Shown: piece by piece, positions 46,004 to 54,280 of the stretch
How positions within the stretch are numbered: position 1 is the first letter of the stretch
Layout of the letters: each line of letters opens with the position of its first letter
NCBI GenBank assembly: GCA_964567745.1
Contig: CAZMNY010000041.1
Location: 1-64,000, forward strand
DNA length: 64,000 nt
Direction of reading: 5' to 3'
DNA from: CAZMNY01 sp964567745
GTDB taxonomy: Bacteria; Planctomycetota; Planctomycetia; Pirellulales; Pirellulaceae
Translations under genes and position numbers: made by a program
The notes under the pieces: generated by a model
What the model was told of the DNA's origin: nothing
Database searches by the model: none
The model's input: the letters and a program-made list of their open reading frames with translations, nothing else

Positions 46004-46239
46004 GTCGCCTTTCGCTCCGCGAAAGTGGCGCGACTGGCAATGCGCCCTACCAGCATCGCCAAACGGATCATTTTGACCAGCAACGATAGAAAGCAACTCG
46101 GGAGCGTCGCTGACAAAAGGGCTGGTGAGTCGGCCTGCCGCGCGTGGCGTCTCGTTCTCGCCCTGTCTCTCACGCGTTGGAGGTAAGACGCTCGGCTTGT
46201 TCTTGGTACGACGCTGCTTTCGCGGAGCGAAAGGCGACG
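46004..46239. repeat. Pair of 22-bp inverted, hairpin-forming repeats
   Basis: Arm 46004..46025 (begins GTCGCCTTTCGC) is the exact reverse complement of 46218..46239. Each arm contains a hairpin CTTTCGC-TCC-GCGAAAG. The ~190 bases between hold no gene. Resembles REP-like units placed between the convergent kinase and DinB-like genes. Confidence 0.75.
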
Positions 46240-46242
46240 TGC

Positions 46243-46758
46243 CTACTCGGTCCAGCCCGTTCTGAACCAGGGAATGTCGATGTCAAAGTCGAGCCGCGAG
46301 CGCAGGCTGAGTTGTGCGGCGTGGTGTTGAATGTGGCGCATGTTGTAGGGATGCAGTTCTGCGCGAGTGAAGCTGCGGCGCTCGAATCCGCTGGGGCCGG
46401 AGAGTACGGTTTCCGTCTCGGAACCGATCACGCGATCCGCTTTTCCGCGGACAAATTGCACGTATTCGAGCACGTCCGCTTTGTCGTAAAGCGACTCGGG
46501 TTCGCGATCTTGCAGCTCTTCGTAGTCTCGAAACATCGCCTTGTGTTGCAGGTGAAACGGTTGTTGCTCGAGACCTTCCTCGTTGGGTTGGAGATAGTAG
46601 TCGGCGAAGAACAGCGTGTGGAAGGCGACTTGGCAAAAGATGCGACCGCCAACAGGCGCGTTCCAGGCGGAATAGGGGCAAGCTTCGATGCAGGCATTCA
46701 AAGTACAGAGGGCTGCGCTGAACTGATTCTGCGTTAACTTTCGATAGACGTCCAGCAT
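46243..46758 (-). CDS. DinB-like four-helix-bundle protein
   Basis: 171 residues, all helical. His residues in VAFHTLFFADYY (near 47) and HPYNMRHIQHHAAQLSLRSR (near 140) are spaced as in the DinB/YfiT metal-binding superfamily. Such proteins include thiol-dependent metalloenzymes (bacillithiol or mycothiol transferases); the substrate is not readable. The AAGGAGTGA that serves as its ribosome site is also the last codons and stop of the upstream gene at 46765, so the two are tightly coupled. Confidence 0.75.
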   Translation of the reverse strand: MLDVYRKLTQNQFSAALCTLNACIEACPYSAWNAPVGGRIFCQVAFHTLFFADYYLQPNEEGLEQQPFHLQHKAMFRDYEELQDREPESLYDKADVLEYVQFVRGKADRVIGSETETVLSGPSGFERRSFTRAELHPYNMRHIQHHAAQLSLRSRLDFDIDIPWFRTGWTE

Positions 46759-46764
46759 TGGCGG

Positions 46765-47877
46765 TCACTCCTTCGATGCCAGTGTCTTGACCGGCCAACC
46801 CGGCAATTCGTCACAAGCTTGCAGACCGAGCACGGCGAACGCGGTGCCGAAATTGGTCATGTAGTGTCGGCTATCTTTGGTTGGCGATGCCGTGTACCAC
46901 TTGCCGCTTTCGCGCTGGTTCGACTTGAGCCAACGGACTCCTTTTTGAAGTCGGTTATCGGATGCGGGCAAACCGAGTTCGCGGCAGACAATCAGGGCGA
47001 GGCCCGTGCCGTATGCGTCGCTCGTCTTCGTGTCATGCGGCAAGTCGTCTTTCCTCTTGAACGCGTCCCAGCCAGCGAACATTTGCGGCGTGGACCAGCC
47101 TCCGTCTGGGCGTTGATTCTTGAGCAGTTGATCGCGGACGGCGTCGCGTTGCTTGTCCGTCATCAAACCATCGACCCGCACCGACGCCCAGGCCAGCATG
47201 ACTCGGTGATGAAACGCGAGCGGGGGATTCGATTCAAGGAATTTGCGGAGACGACTCAATCCCGCTTTGGCCTCGGCCGTTTCGGCGTAGTTGTCCGGCG
47301 CCATGCCGACCGTGATGGCCGCCAATGTCGCTCCGTAGTGAGAGTCCGATTCCATGGGAGGCCAACCGCAAAGCAGCCATTTCCAATCGCCTTGTTCGTT
47401 TTGCGTCTTCCACATTATGTCGAGAGCTCGACGCGTAGTGGGTTGTAACCGGCCGCTTGTTTGAGCGTCGTTCCACACGAGCCCCGAGGCGACTACCACC
47501 GCGTAAACGCCCTGCTTGGGGACCGATTTGGCCCATCGCTTCGTGACATACTCTTCGTAGAACTTGCGGACTTCGCCGGAATCGTTTCCAGCTTCGCTGA
47601 GTGCGGGGCGAGCGAACAAGTATCCCATGTTGGTGTGGCACGTCGCACATTTTCGGCTCTTCTGCCAGTGCAGCGCAGCCGTTTCCATATAGCGAGCTGC
47701 AGAGACGGGCGAGAACGATTTGGCGAGCGGCTCGTCACCGCTAATCTTGCCCGGGTCTTTAACCGTCGCCAACTCAATCGGTTTTTCCGCAGCTGCGAAT
47801 GGCGCCGTCAGAAACAGAGCTAAGCAGCCAAGTGTCAGCTGACGGAAGAAGCGTACGAGATTCGTCTTTCGGGCCAT
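46765..47877 (-). CDS. Exported alpha/alpha-toroid (terpene-cyclase-like) protein with a CxxCH haem motif
   Basis: 370 residues. Signal peptide (LTLGCLALFLTAPFAAAEK). A single CATCH (CxxCH) c-type haem motif near 78-82 within HWQKSRKCATCHTNMGYL. The rest has squalene-hopene-cyclase/prenyltransferase-like repeats: MWKTQNEQGDWKWLL, LLKNQRPDGGWSTPQM, WLKSNQRESGKWYTASP (QW-like motifs). It lacks a DxDD acid motif, so cyclase chemistry is unlikely. Common in planctomycetes, function unknown. GAGG precedes the ATG. Confidence 0.75.
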   Translation of the reverse strand: MARKTNLVRFFRQLTLGCLALFLTAPFAAAEKPIELATVKDPGKISGDEPLAKSFSPVSAARYMETAALHWQKSRKCATCHTNMGYLFARPALSEAGNDSGEVRKFYEEYVTKRWAKSVPKQGVYAVVVASGLVWNDAQTSGRLQPTTRRALDIMWKTQNEQGDWKWLLCGWPPMESDSHYGATLAAITVGMAPDNYAETAEAKAGLSRLRKFLESNPPLAFHHRVMLAWASVRVDGLMTDKQRDAVRDQLLKNQRPDGGWSTPQMFAGWDAFKRKDDLPHDTKTSDAYGTGLALIVCRELGLPASDNRLQKGVRWLKSNQRESGKWYTASPTKDSRHYMTNFGTAFAVLGLQACDELPGWPVKTLASKE

Positions 47878-48205
47878 TGAGAAAATCCTCGCATGAGGGA
47901 CTGTGTTGGTCTGGTCATCACGGACGCTGGATTATAGCCGACTCACCCCGAGCTTACTCGTTTAACCCGTGGCCGAAGGCAAGGCCGCCCATTAAGTCGC
48001 ATCGTTTGCCCCGGCGCCGCAGGCAAGATCTCTGTGCTCAAGTCGAATATTACCGCCTGCCTATGGGCTAGACGACGGTTCGATACGTGCGGACGCTCGC
48101 AGATTTTTCGCTTTTCCACTGTGCCCTTGCGCATCGGCCGCGTTTAAACTGAATGCTGACTTCATCATGGCTCCGCACCTTGAGATTTTCTTGTCTGGAA
48201 ACACT
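47878..48205. other. Divergent spacer with a degenerate repeat
   Basis: About 330 bases between divergent genes. 47960..47984 (GTTTAACCCGTGGCCGAAGG...) is a diverged copy of the inverted-repeat arm at 12306. CGCCGCAGGCAAG near 48012 and CCGCCTGCCTATGGGCTAGACG near 48053 extend the element. Promoters for both neighbours must lie here, but none is clear. Confidence 0.5.
47960..47984 (+). repeat. Diverged copy of the GTTTAACCCG repeat arm
   Basis: Matches arm 12306..12330 at 23 of 25 positions (GTGGCCGAAGG against GTCGCCGCAGG). Its own partner arm at about 48053 is strongly diverged. Confidence 0.7.
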
Positions 48206-51200
48206 ATGTCCAAAACTGTTCTGCGCGCACCCTTGTTGGCTCTGTGTGGTTTGCTACTCTCTGGCGTCCTTGCAGATGGTGCCGATCAGCCGATTCGATT
48301 GGCACGGGATCCCGCGTTGTCGCCCGATGGAAAGCGATTGGCGTTTTCTTGGAACGGCGATATCTGGCTGGCGGGCGCAAACGGCGGTGTCGCAAGGCGA
48401 TTAACTGATTCCAGCGCCCGCGACACCCGCCCTGTGTTTTCGCCGGACGGAAAACAACTGGCGTTGATCAGCGACCGCAGCGGAGCGTCGCAGGTGCACG
48501 TCGTCAATGTTGGCGGCGGAGTCCCTCAACAACTTACGTTTCATTCCGACGGGTGCTCGCTTGAGCAATGGAACAACGAATCGATGCTGATTCGCGCCAG
48601 CCGAGATCATTTTTGGCGCAAATCAGAACGGTTCTTTCAAATCAAGCCAAGCCCGCGCTCTCGAGAAGAGATCGTGTTCGACGCGTATGGCAGCGAAGGT
48701 CGAATGTCTCGCGATGGAAAGAAAATACTCTTTGTGCGCGAGGGCGTTCGCGGATACCGCAAAGGATATAAGGGCAGCCAGGCGGGTCAGGTCTGGATGT
48801 ACGACTTGGAGACCAAGAAGTTCACGATGCTCGCCAATCCAGAGCAGGGCGCCCGTTATCCGTTTTGGCATCCCAATGGCAAGGAGTTCTTCTACGTTGG
48901 CGCCCAAGGCGGCGCATTCGATATCTACCGTCGCGACCTCAAGAGCGGCAAAGAGAAGCAACTGACCAAATTTGTCGACGATGATTCCGTGCTGATGCCG
49001 ACAATCTCGAGGAACGGAAAGGTGATCGTCTTTCGCCGCGGATTCGAGTTCTATCGAATCAGTGTCGACAAACCTCAGCGGCCCACGCGGATCCGTCTCG
49101 TTCACCGCGGCGATGAGATTCAGCGAAGCGAAACCCACAACGTGTTGTCGTCAGCCTCGGCGGCGGCTTTCTCAAGAGACGGGCTGGAAGTCGCCTTTGT
49201 CGCCGGCGGCGATCTCTGGGTGATGGATACCGTGCTCAAAGAACCCAAACAAATCACCGACACGCCTGAACTCGAGAGCTCCCCAACGTTCTCGCCCAAA
49301 GGAGATGAGATTTGGTACGTCAGCGACACTGGCGGGAAGAGCGATATATGGAAGGCGAGTCGCAAGAACTCGGACGAATACTGGTGGCAGAATGACGAGT
49401 TCGCATTGACCCAAGTTACTAACGACAGCGAACAGGAAACTGAGCTTACTTGGAGCCCCACGGGCAAGCAGTTGGCATTCCTCAAGGGACGCGGTGACTT
49501 ATGGCTCATGGACGCCGACGGCAAGAACGCCAAGTGTTTGCTGAAGTCTTGGAATTCGCCCGATTTCGATTGGTCGCCAGACGGCAAGTGGATGGTATAC
49601 GCCGTGAGCGACAACGATTTCAATCGCGACATTTTTATTCACCCCATCGACGGGTCGCGCGCTCCGTTCAATCTTTCGCGGCACCCCGACAACGACTTTG
49701 GCCCGGTTTGGTCGCCCGATGGCAAAATGATCGCGTTCACCGGGCGACGAGTTGGCTCGGAGACCGACATCTATTACGTGCAATTGCAGAAATCCGAAAG
49801 CGAAATCTCCTCGCGCGACAAACTCATCAAGCAGGCGCTCGAGAAAATCAAGAAGACTCGCAAGACGCCCTCCAAGCCGAGCGCAAAACCAGCGGCGGCA
49901 AAACCTCCGGCAGCAAAGGCTGACCCGGCCAAGCCTGACCCGGCAAAGGCACCAGCGAAACCCGCTGCAAAACCCACAGGCAAACCTGCAGCAGGCAAGA
50001 TTGAGCCCAAGGGAAACGACGACTCGAAGACGGACAGCAAAGCGCCTGCTGAGAAACCGGCTGAGAAGAAACTTCCCGAGGTTAAAATCGACTTCGACGA
50101 TCTCGCACTGCGCGTCAAACGGATTTCGATCAGCGATGCCAGCGAAGGCGGGCTCTTCTGGTCGCACGACTCGAAGAAGCTGGCATTCGCCGCGAGCATC
50201 AACGGCAAACGCGGGCTTTACACCATTTCGCCACCGTCGAGCAACACGCCAAAGCTACTTAGCACGACGGTCGGTGCCAATCCGAGATGGATTTCGCAAG
50301 GCAATCAGATCGTGTGGCTTGTTTCCGGCAAGCCGTCCTCGCTCAGTTCGACTGGGCAGTCGACTTCTTACGCCTTCAGCGCGAAACAGAAATTGAATCT
50401 CGCAGCGCGGAACAAGGTCGTCTTCGATTTGTGTTGGCGAGAAATGCGAGACAACTGGTACGACGAGAAACTCAACAACAGAAACTGGGCGCAGGTTCGT
50501 CGCAAGTACGCGCCCATGGCCGCTGAGGCTGTCGACAACGCGACGCTCTCTGCTGTCGTCAATATGATGTTGGGAGAACTCAACGGCTCACACCTTGGAT
50601 TCTTCATGCGAGGCAGTGCGGGTTCGACCGGCGGTCCTAAATGGCGAGACACGACGGCCCATTTCGGCGTTCGCTACGATGACGCGTTCATGGGGCCCGG
50701 CCTGAAGATCAAGGACGTGATTCGCAATAGCCCGGCAACGAGAGAAGGCAGCCGTCTTCGCAGCGGCGAGGTCATTCTCTCGATCGACGGAACCGACGTC
50801 GACCCGGCGATTGAAATGACGTCGGTGCTGAATGGCGATCTCAAACGCGACATCGTCCTTCAGGTGAAGAACGAAAAAGGCGAGACGCGAAAAGTCATGA
50901 TTCGACCGATTAGCTTTGGCTCGGCGCGTTCGCTGTTGTACGAACAGTGGATTTATGATTCTCAACAAGACGTCGAGAAAGCCTCTAAAGGCAAATTTGC
51001 CTACGTGCATATTCAAGGAATGAATATGACCAGTTTCTATCGTTTCGAACGCGAGCTGTTCGCGGAGGCTTCGGGTAAAGACGGTTTGATCATCGACGTG
51101 AGAGAAAACGGGGGCGGGTCGACGACGGACCATCTGCTCACCATCCTGACTCAGCCGAGCCACGCGATCACCGTGCCGCGCGGAGGCGGGCGCGGGTATC

Positions 51201-51604
51201 CTCACGATCGTCGAGTCTATGCAACGTGGTCGAAGCCCATTGTGGTTCTCTGCAACCAGAACAGCTTTAGCAATGCGGAAATCTTTAGCCACTCGGTCAA
51301 GACGCTGGGGCGGGGCAAAGTTGTTGGCGTTCCCACGGCGGGCGGCGTGATCAGTACGGGCGGAACGATGATTTCCGACGTCGGGTTTTTGCGGATGCCG
51401 TTTCGAGGTTGGTTCTTGCTCGACGGCAAAGATATGGAGCTCAACGGATGCGTGCCGCACCACATTGTTTGGCCGCAGCCGGGCGACATGCCAAAAAACA
51501 AAGACGCCCAGTTGAGCAAAGCGATGGAGGTCTTGAGCAAAGACGTGAAGGCCTGGGCGGGTCGCCCCAAAGTCAAGCTGATCCGAGCGAGTGAATTGCG
51601 GTAG
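48206..51604 (+). CDS. Tricorn-like protease: beta-propeller, PDZ and S41 peptidase
   Basis: 1132 residues from ATG 48206 with a signal peptide (VLRAPLLALCGLLLSGVLADG); an upstream ATG at 48167 is less likely. PD40 propeller blades fill about 30-540 (LSPDGKRLAFSW, FSPDGKQLALIS, WSPDGKWMVYAV, WSPDGKMIAFTG). A Lys/Pro/Ala-rich linker follows (about 552-623), then another blade, a tricorn core (FDLCWREMRDNWYDEKLN), a PDZ domain (LKIKDVIRNSPATREGSRL), and an S41 serine protease with DVRENGGGSTTD and NQNSFSNAEIF (Ser1020/1022 region). A periplasmic peptide-degrading machine by homology to tricorn. The long linker inside the chain is unusual. Confidence 0.85.
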   Translation: MSKTVLRAPLLALCGLLLSGVLADGADQPIRLARDPALSPDGKRLAFSWNGDIWLAGANGGVARRLTDSSARDTRPVFSPDGKQLALISDRSGASQVHVVNVGGGVPQQLTFHSDGCSLEQWNNESMLIRASRDHFWRKSERFFQIKPSPRSREEIVFDAYGSEGRMSRDGKKILFVREGVRGYRKGYKGSQAGQVWMYDLETKKFTMLANPEQGARYPFWHPNGKEFFYVGAQGGAFDIYRRDLKSGKEKQLTKFVDDDSVLMPTISRNGKVIVFRRGFEFYRISVDKPQRPTRIRLVHRGDEIQRSETHNVLSSASAAAFSRDGLEVAFVAGGDLWVMDTVLKEPKQITDTPELESSPTFSPKGDEIWYVSDTGGKSDIWKASRKNSDEYWWQNDEFALTQVTNDSEQETELTWSPTGKQLAFLKGRGDLWLMDADGKNAKCLLKSWNSPDFDWSPDGKWMVYAVSDNDFNRDIFIHPIDGSRAPFNLSRHPDNDFGPVWSPDGKMIAFTGRRVGSETDIYYVQLQKSESEISSRDKLIKQALEKIKKTRKTPSKPSAKPAAAKPPAAKADPAKPDPAKAPAKPAAKPTGKPAAGKIEPKGNDDSKTDSKAPAEKPAEKKLPEVKIDFDDLALRVKRISISDASEGGLFWSHDSKKLAFAASINGKRGLYTISPPSSNTPKLLSTTVGANPRWISQGNQIVWLVSGKPSSLSSTGQSTSYAFSAKQKLNLAARNKVVFDLCWREMRDNWYDEKLNNRNWAQVRRKYAPMAAEAVDNATLSAVVNMMLGELNGSHLGFFMRGSAGSTGGPKWRDTTAHFGVRYDDAFMGPGLKIKDVIRNSPATREGSRLRSGEVILSIDGTDVDPAIEMTSVLNGDLKRDIVLQVKNEKGETRKVMIRPISFGSARSLLYEQWIYDSQQDVEKASKGKFAYVHIQGMNMTSFYRFERELFAEASGKDGLIIDVRENGGGSTTDHLLTILTQPSHAITVPRGGGRGYPHDRRVYATWSKPIVVLCNQNSFSNAEIFSHSVKTLGRGKVVGVPTAGGVISTGGTMISDVGFLRMPFRGWFLLDGKDMELNGCVPHHIVWPQPGDMPKNKDAQLSKAMEVLSKDVKAWAGRPKVKLIRASELR

Positions 51605-51820
51605 TTCTCTTCGCTTGGTTGTCATCGATTCGTTCGCTAGGTGCGAATTGGTCGGCGCGCGGATACTTCGGCGCTGGTCGATCACGCGCTCGTAGTGCGC
51701 AATGGTGTCGAGACTCGTCGCGCCCGCTTGCCAAGGCGCGGAGGCTGGTTGCATAATGAGGAGCAAGACGACGGTATCGTAGCGTGCGAGTAAAACGTTT
51801 CAGGCTGGGAGATTGCTGCC

Positions 51821-52678
51821 TTGTCGTATCAACGCGAAATGAGCCGGGACCATAAGGGATGCGTCCTGTTCTTGCTGGATCAATCCTACTCGATGGTTGA
51901 GCCATTGGGCGGTAGCGGGCAAAGGAAGTGCGATCAGTTGGCCGAAGCGGTCAATGCTTGGCTGCACAACATGGCGATTCGAGCGGCCGGTGATTCCGGC
52001 ATTCGCGACTGGCTCGACGTCGGCGTCATTGGTTATCGCACCGACGACAAAGCTCAGCCAATCATCGAGCCGGTGCTTCAAGGACCGCTCGCTGGACGCA
52101 AGTTGGTCTCGATTACCGATATCGGCAACCAACCCGCTCGCATCGAAACCGTGACTCAGCGTATCGAAGATGAGGACACGGGCGAGATTATTGAAGCGCC
52201 GCTCGACAATCCAGTTTGGATCGACGCGATTGCTGAAGGCAGCACGCCGATGTGCCATGTGTTGCATGAAGCTCATCTGCTTATCTCCGCCTGGATCGCC
52301 GAACACCCGGACAGTTTTCCGCCGATGGTGGTTCATATCACGGACGGCGAGTCTCAAGACAGCGATCCGCGGCCGTATGCCGAGGCGTTGAGATCGCTGG
52401 CGACGAGTGACGGCAATTTGTTGTTGTTCAATTGCCATCTTTCGATGGAGGCGTCGACGCCGTTTACGTTTCCGTCGCCTGGCGTCGCGTTTCCGGACAA
52501 CCTTGCGGAGACTCTGTTCGAGATGTCGAGCGAGCTGCCGCCTCCGTTTTACGAAAGCGCGCTGGCCGAGGGCATTGCATTGCAACCGGGCGCGCGAGGC
52601 ATGGCGTTCAATGCGGATATGGTCGTGTTGGTCAAGTTTCTTGACATGGGCACGCGGCCCGCGATGTTGCTTCGCTAA
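51821..52678 (+). CDS. TerY-like vWA domain protein
   Basis: 285 residues from TTG 51821 (GGGAG 9 nt upstream); an in-frame ATG at 51839 lacks a ribosome site. One vWA domain: VLFLLDQSYSM gives an intact MIDAS (D20, S22, S24), GSTPMCHVLHEAHLLI supplies the Thr ligand and VVHITDGESQDSDP the Asp. No signal or membrane segment. The order vWA then PP2C, 23 nt apart, matches the TerY-P triad of stress and phosphorylation systems; the third member, a kinase, is at 43226. It probably binds a phospho- or metal-dependent partner. Confidence 0.82.
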   Translation: MSYQREMSRDHKGCVLFLLDQSYSMVEPLGGSGQRKCDQLAEAVNAWLHNMAIRAAGDSGIRDWLDVGVIGYRTDDKAQPIIEPVLQGPLAGRKLVSITDIGNQPARIETVTQRIEDEDTGEIIEAPLDNPVWIDAIAEGSTPMCHVLHEAHLLISAWIAEHPDSFPPMVVHITDGESQDSDPRPYAEALRSLATSDGNLLLFNCHLSMEASTPFTFPSPGVAFPDNLAETLFEMSSELPPPFYESALAEGIALQPGARGMAFNADMVVLVKFLDMGTRPAMLLR

Positions 52679-52701
52679 GCAATAACTGGCGACAAACGAG
52701 C

Positions 52702-53526
52702 ATGATTTTTGATCACCGATCGTATTGGATTCCCAAGGATTTTGAGGATCGCAAAGCGTACCAAGACGCTTTCGAAACCGACTCGGAAAAGGGAATCGCC
52801 TCGATCGCCGACGGCGCTTCGTCTTCGTTGTTTGCCGGTCGCTGGGCCAGGCTATTGGTCGAGGCAACCGTACGGCAACCGATCTTGCCCGAGTCGCCTG
52901 GCTTCAGTGATTGGCTCGGCCAGTTGCGCGCGGCTTGGGATGAGCCAATTGACGAAGACGAGCTCGCCTGGCACCAGAAAGCGAAACTTCGAGATGGCGC
53001 ACACGCGACTCTGCTCTGGCTCAATCTGTTTCGCGACGAGCAAACTCGGCGAAACGAATGGAAGTTTACCGTGCACGGCATTGGCGACTGCTGTTTGTTT
53101 CACGTGCATGACGAACAAGTGGTGCAAGTATTTCCACTGACCAAGAGTGAAGAATTTACCGCCAGCCCGGCGACGATTGGCAGTGCAAAAGCAGCCGAGA
53201 GAAAGGCCCGGGATAGTTGGCTAGAAACGAGCGGCGCTTGCGCGGCCGGCGACTACATTGTGTTGACGACCGACGCCTTGGCCGCATGGGCTGTTCGCGA
53301 ACTCGAGAACAATCGCGATCCAAAGCTGCTCGACTTCTGGGACATTCCCGCCAACGAATTTGAAGAGCGCATTCGGCAAATGCGAAACGATAATCTCATC
53401 CGCTATGATGACACAACCGTTCTTCTGCTGCGTTTGCTTGAACCGACCGACACCGTGGCGGAATCGCCCACGATCATCGACACGCTCATGTCGACATGGA
53501 CTCGTCTTCGCCGGCTAGCCGACTAG
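52702..53526 (+). CDS. PP2C-family protein phosphatase (TerY-P triad)
   Basis: 274 residues. PP2C metal-binding elements: GIASIADGASSSLFAGRWAR (Asp-Gly), RDGAHATLLWL, FTVHGIGDCCLFHV (GD), YIVLTTDALAAW and RYDDTTVLLLRL (DD) at the C-terminus. This is the short bacterial form without sensor domains. Expected to remove phosphate from Ser/Thr placed by the linked kinase. Lies 23 nt after the vWA gene, in the same operon. Confidence 0.85.
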   Translation: MIFDHRSYWIPKDFEDRKAYQDAFETDSEKGIASIADGASSSLFAGRWARLLVEATVRQPILPESPGFSDWLGQLRAAWDEPIDEDELAWHQKAKLRDGAHATLLWLNLFRDEQTRRNEWKFTVHGIGDCCLFHVHDEQVVQVFPLTKSEEFTASPATIGSAKAAERKARDSWLETSGACAAGDYIVLTTDALAAWAVRELENNRDPKLLDFWDIPANEFEERIRQMRNDNLIRYDDTTVLLLRLLEPTDTVAESPTIIDTLMSTWTRLRRLAD

Positions 53527-53538
53527 CTTCGATTCAAG

Positions 53539-53647
53539 CTAGTGCCGCGTCAACTCTAAAAATGGGGGTTGGCTTCGGCGTAACTTGACTTGGCGGCGTA
53601 CGATACAAACACTGGGATCCTAATTCTTAGTGTTGACGCTGCACTAG
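53539..53647. mobile_element. MITE-like element with 21-bp terminal inverted repeats
   Basis: Left end CTAGTGCCGCGTCAACTCTAA (53539-53559) pairs with the reverse complement of 53627-53647 at 19 of 21 positions. The element is 109 bp and carries no gene. Each end contains the palindromic tetramer CTAG, a possible target duplication. No transposase is in the window. Confidence 0.55.
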
Positions 53648-53655
53648 GGCTTGGA

Positions 53656-53734
53656 GATCGTCCAGCTTTCAAATGTCAGCGCTTTAGTTTGTGAGTTTTG
53701 ACGGGTGCCTGTGCGTTGCCCCTTCGGGGCAACG
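53656..53734 (+). repeat. Dispersed intergenic repeat, copy B, with a 9-bp hairpin
   Basis: Full-length match to 5405..5476. It ends in a perfect hairpin at 53714-53734 (9-bp stem CGTTGCCCC, TTC loop). No T-tract follows, so intrinsic termination is uncertain. Confidence 0.75.
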
Positions 53735-54280
53735 TTGATAACCGATTCACCAACGGCGCACCGAGTGTCGCAGGTTCTCGGGCAGCGCCGAGTGAAAGAC
53801 CCCACGGGCTTATCCAGTGCGCTCAATTAGGTTTGGCCGCTTGTTCAACATGGAAGACGCCTCTCATCGAAATTGCATAACTTGCGCGCGTGAAACAACG
53901 GCGCGCGAATGCCGTGCGTTTACGGTGCGCAGCGAATCGGCGCGTGTCGTTCGAGTACAAGTCGATTAGCAGCGAGTTTCTGTTATGGGTTGTCGTTTCG
54001 TTTCGCGTTATTCACGAATGGTGAGAACCAATCGATGTTTATCCGTTTTGTCGCAACCGGCAAACCAAACGCCACCCAATTATTCGGAGCCTGTATCGCA
54101 AAACCGCGGGTTGGTCATCCTTGATTCCTCCAGCGTATGCAAGATAGAATCAAAAGTGTCTGTTGGACGCCCCACCTTACGGCGGAATTGAGTCCGACAG
54201 ATAGCGACCTCGTTAGACGTATTGCTTCGATCGGTCAGTTTCCAACACGCGGTTCCGCTTACAGATAGCAGAAGCCAACT

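Larger units (their letters stand above)
53527..54280. other. 750-nt non-coding region with repeats, upstream of the SrfB/SrfC gene group
   Basis: Holds a MITE-like element (53539..53647) directly joined to repeat copy B (53656..53734). The remaining 550 bases show short open frames without coding character. The promoter for the 54281-63.7 kb operon should lie near the right end, but no clear -35/-10 pair was identified. Confidence 0.55.

Noticed and set aside
50588..51766. A 392-residue minus-strand open frame
   Set aside because: Lies opposite the PDZ/S41 part of the tricorn-like protease, which has catalytic motifs; no domain was recognisable in the antisense reading.
53909..54191. Short overlapping plus-strand frames before the membrane-protein gene
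   Set aside because: No ribosome site, no motif and inconsistent composition; treated as non-coding.
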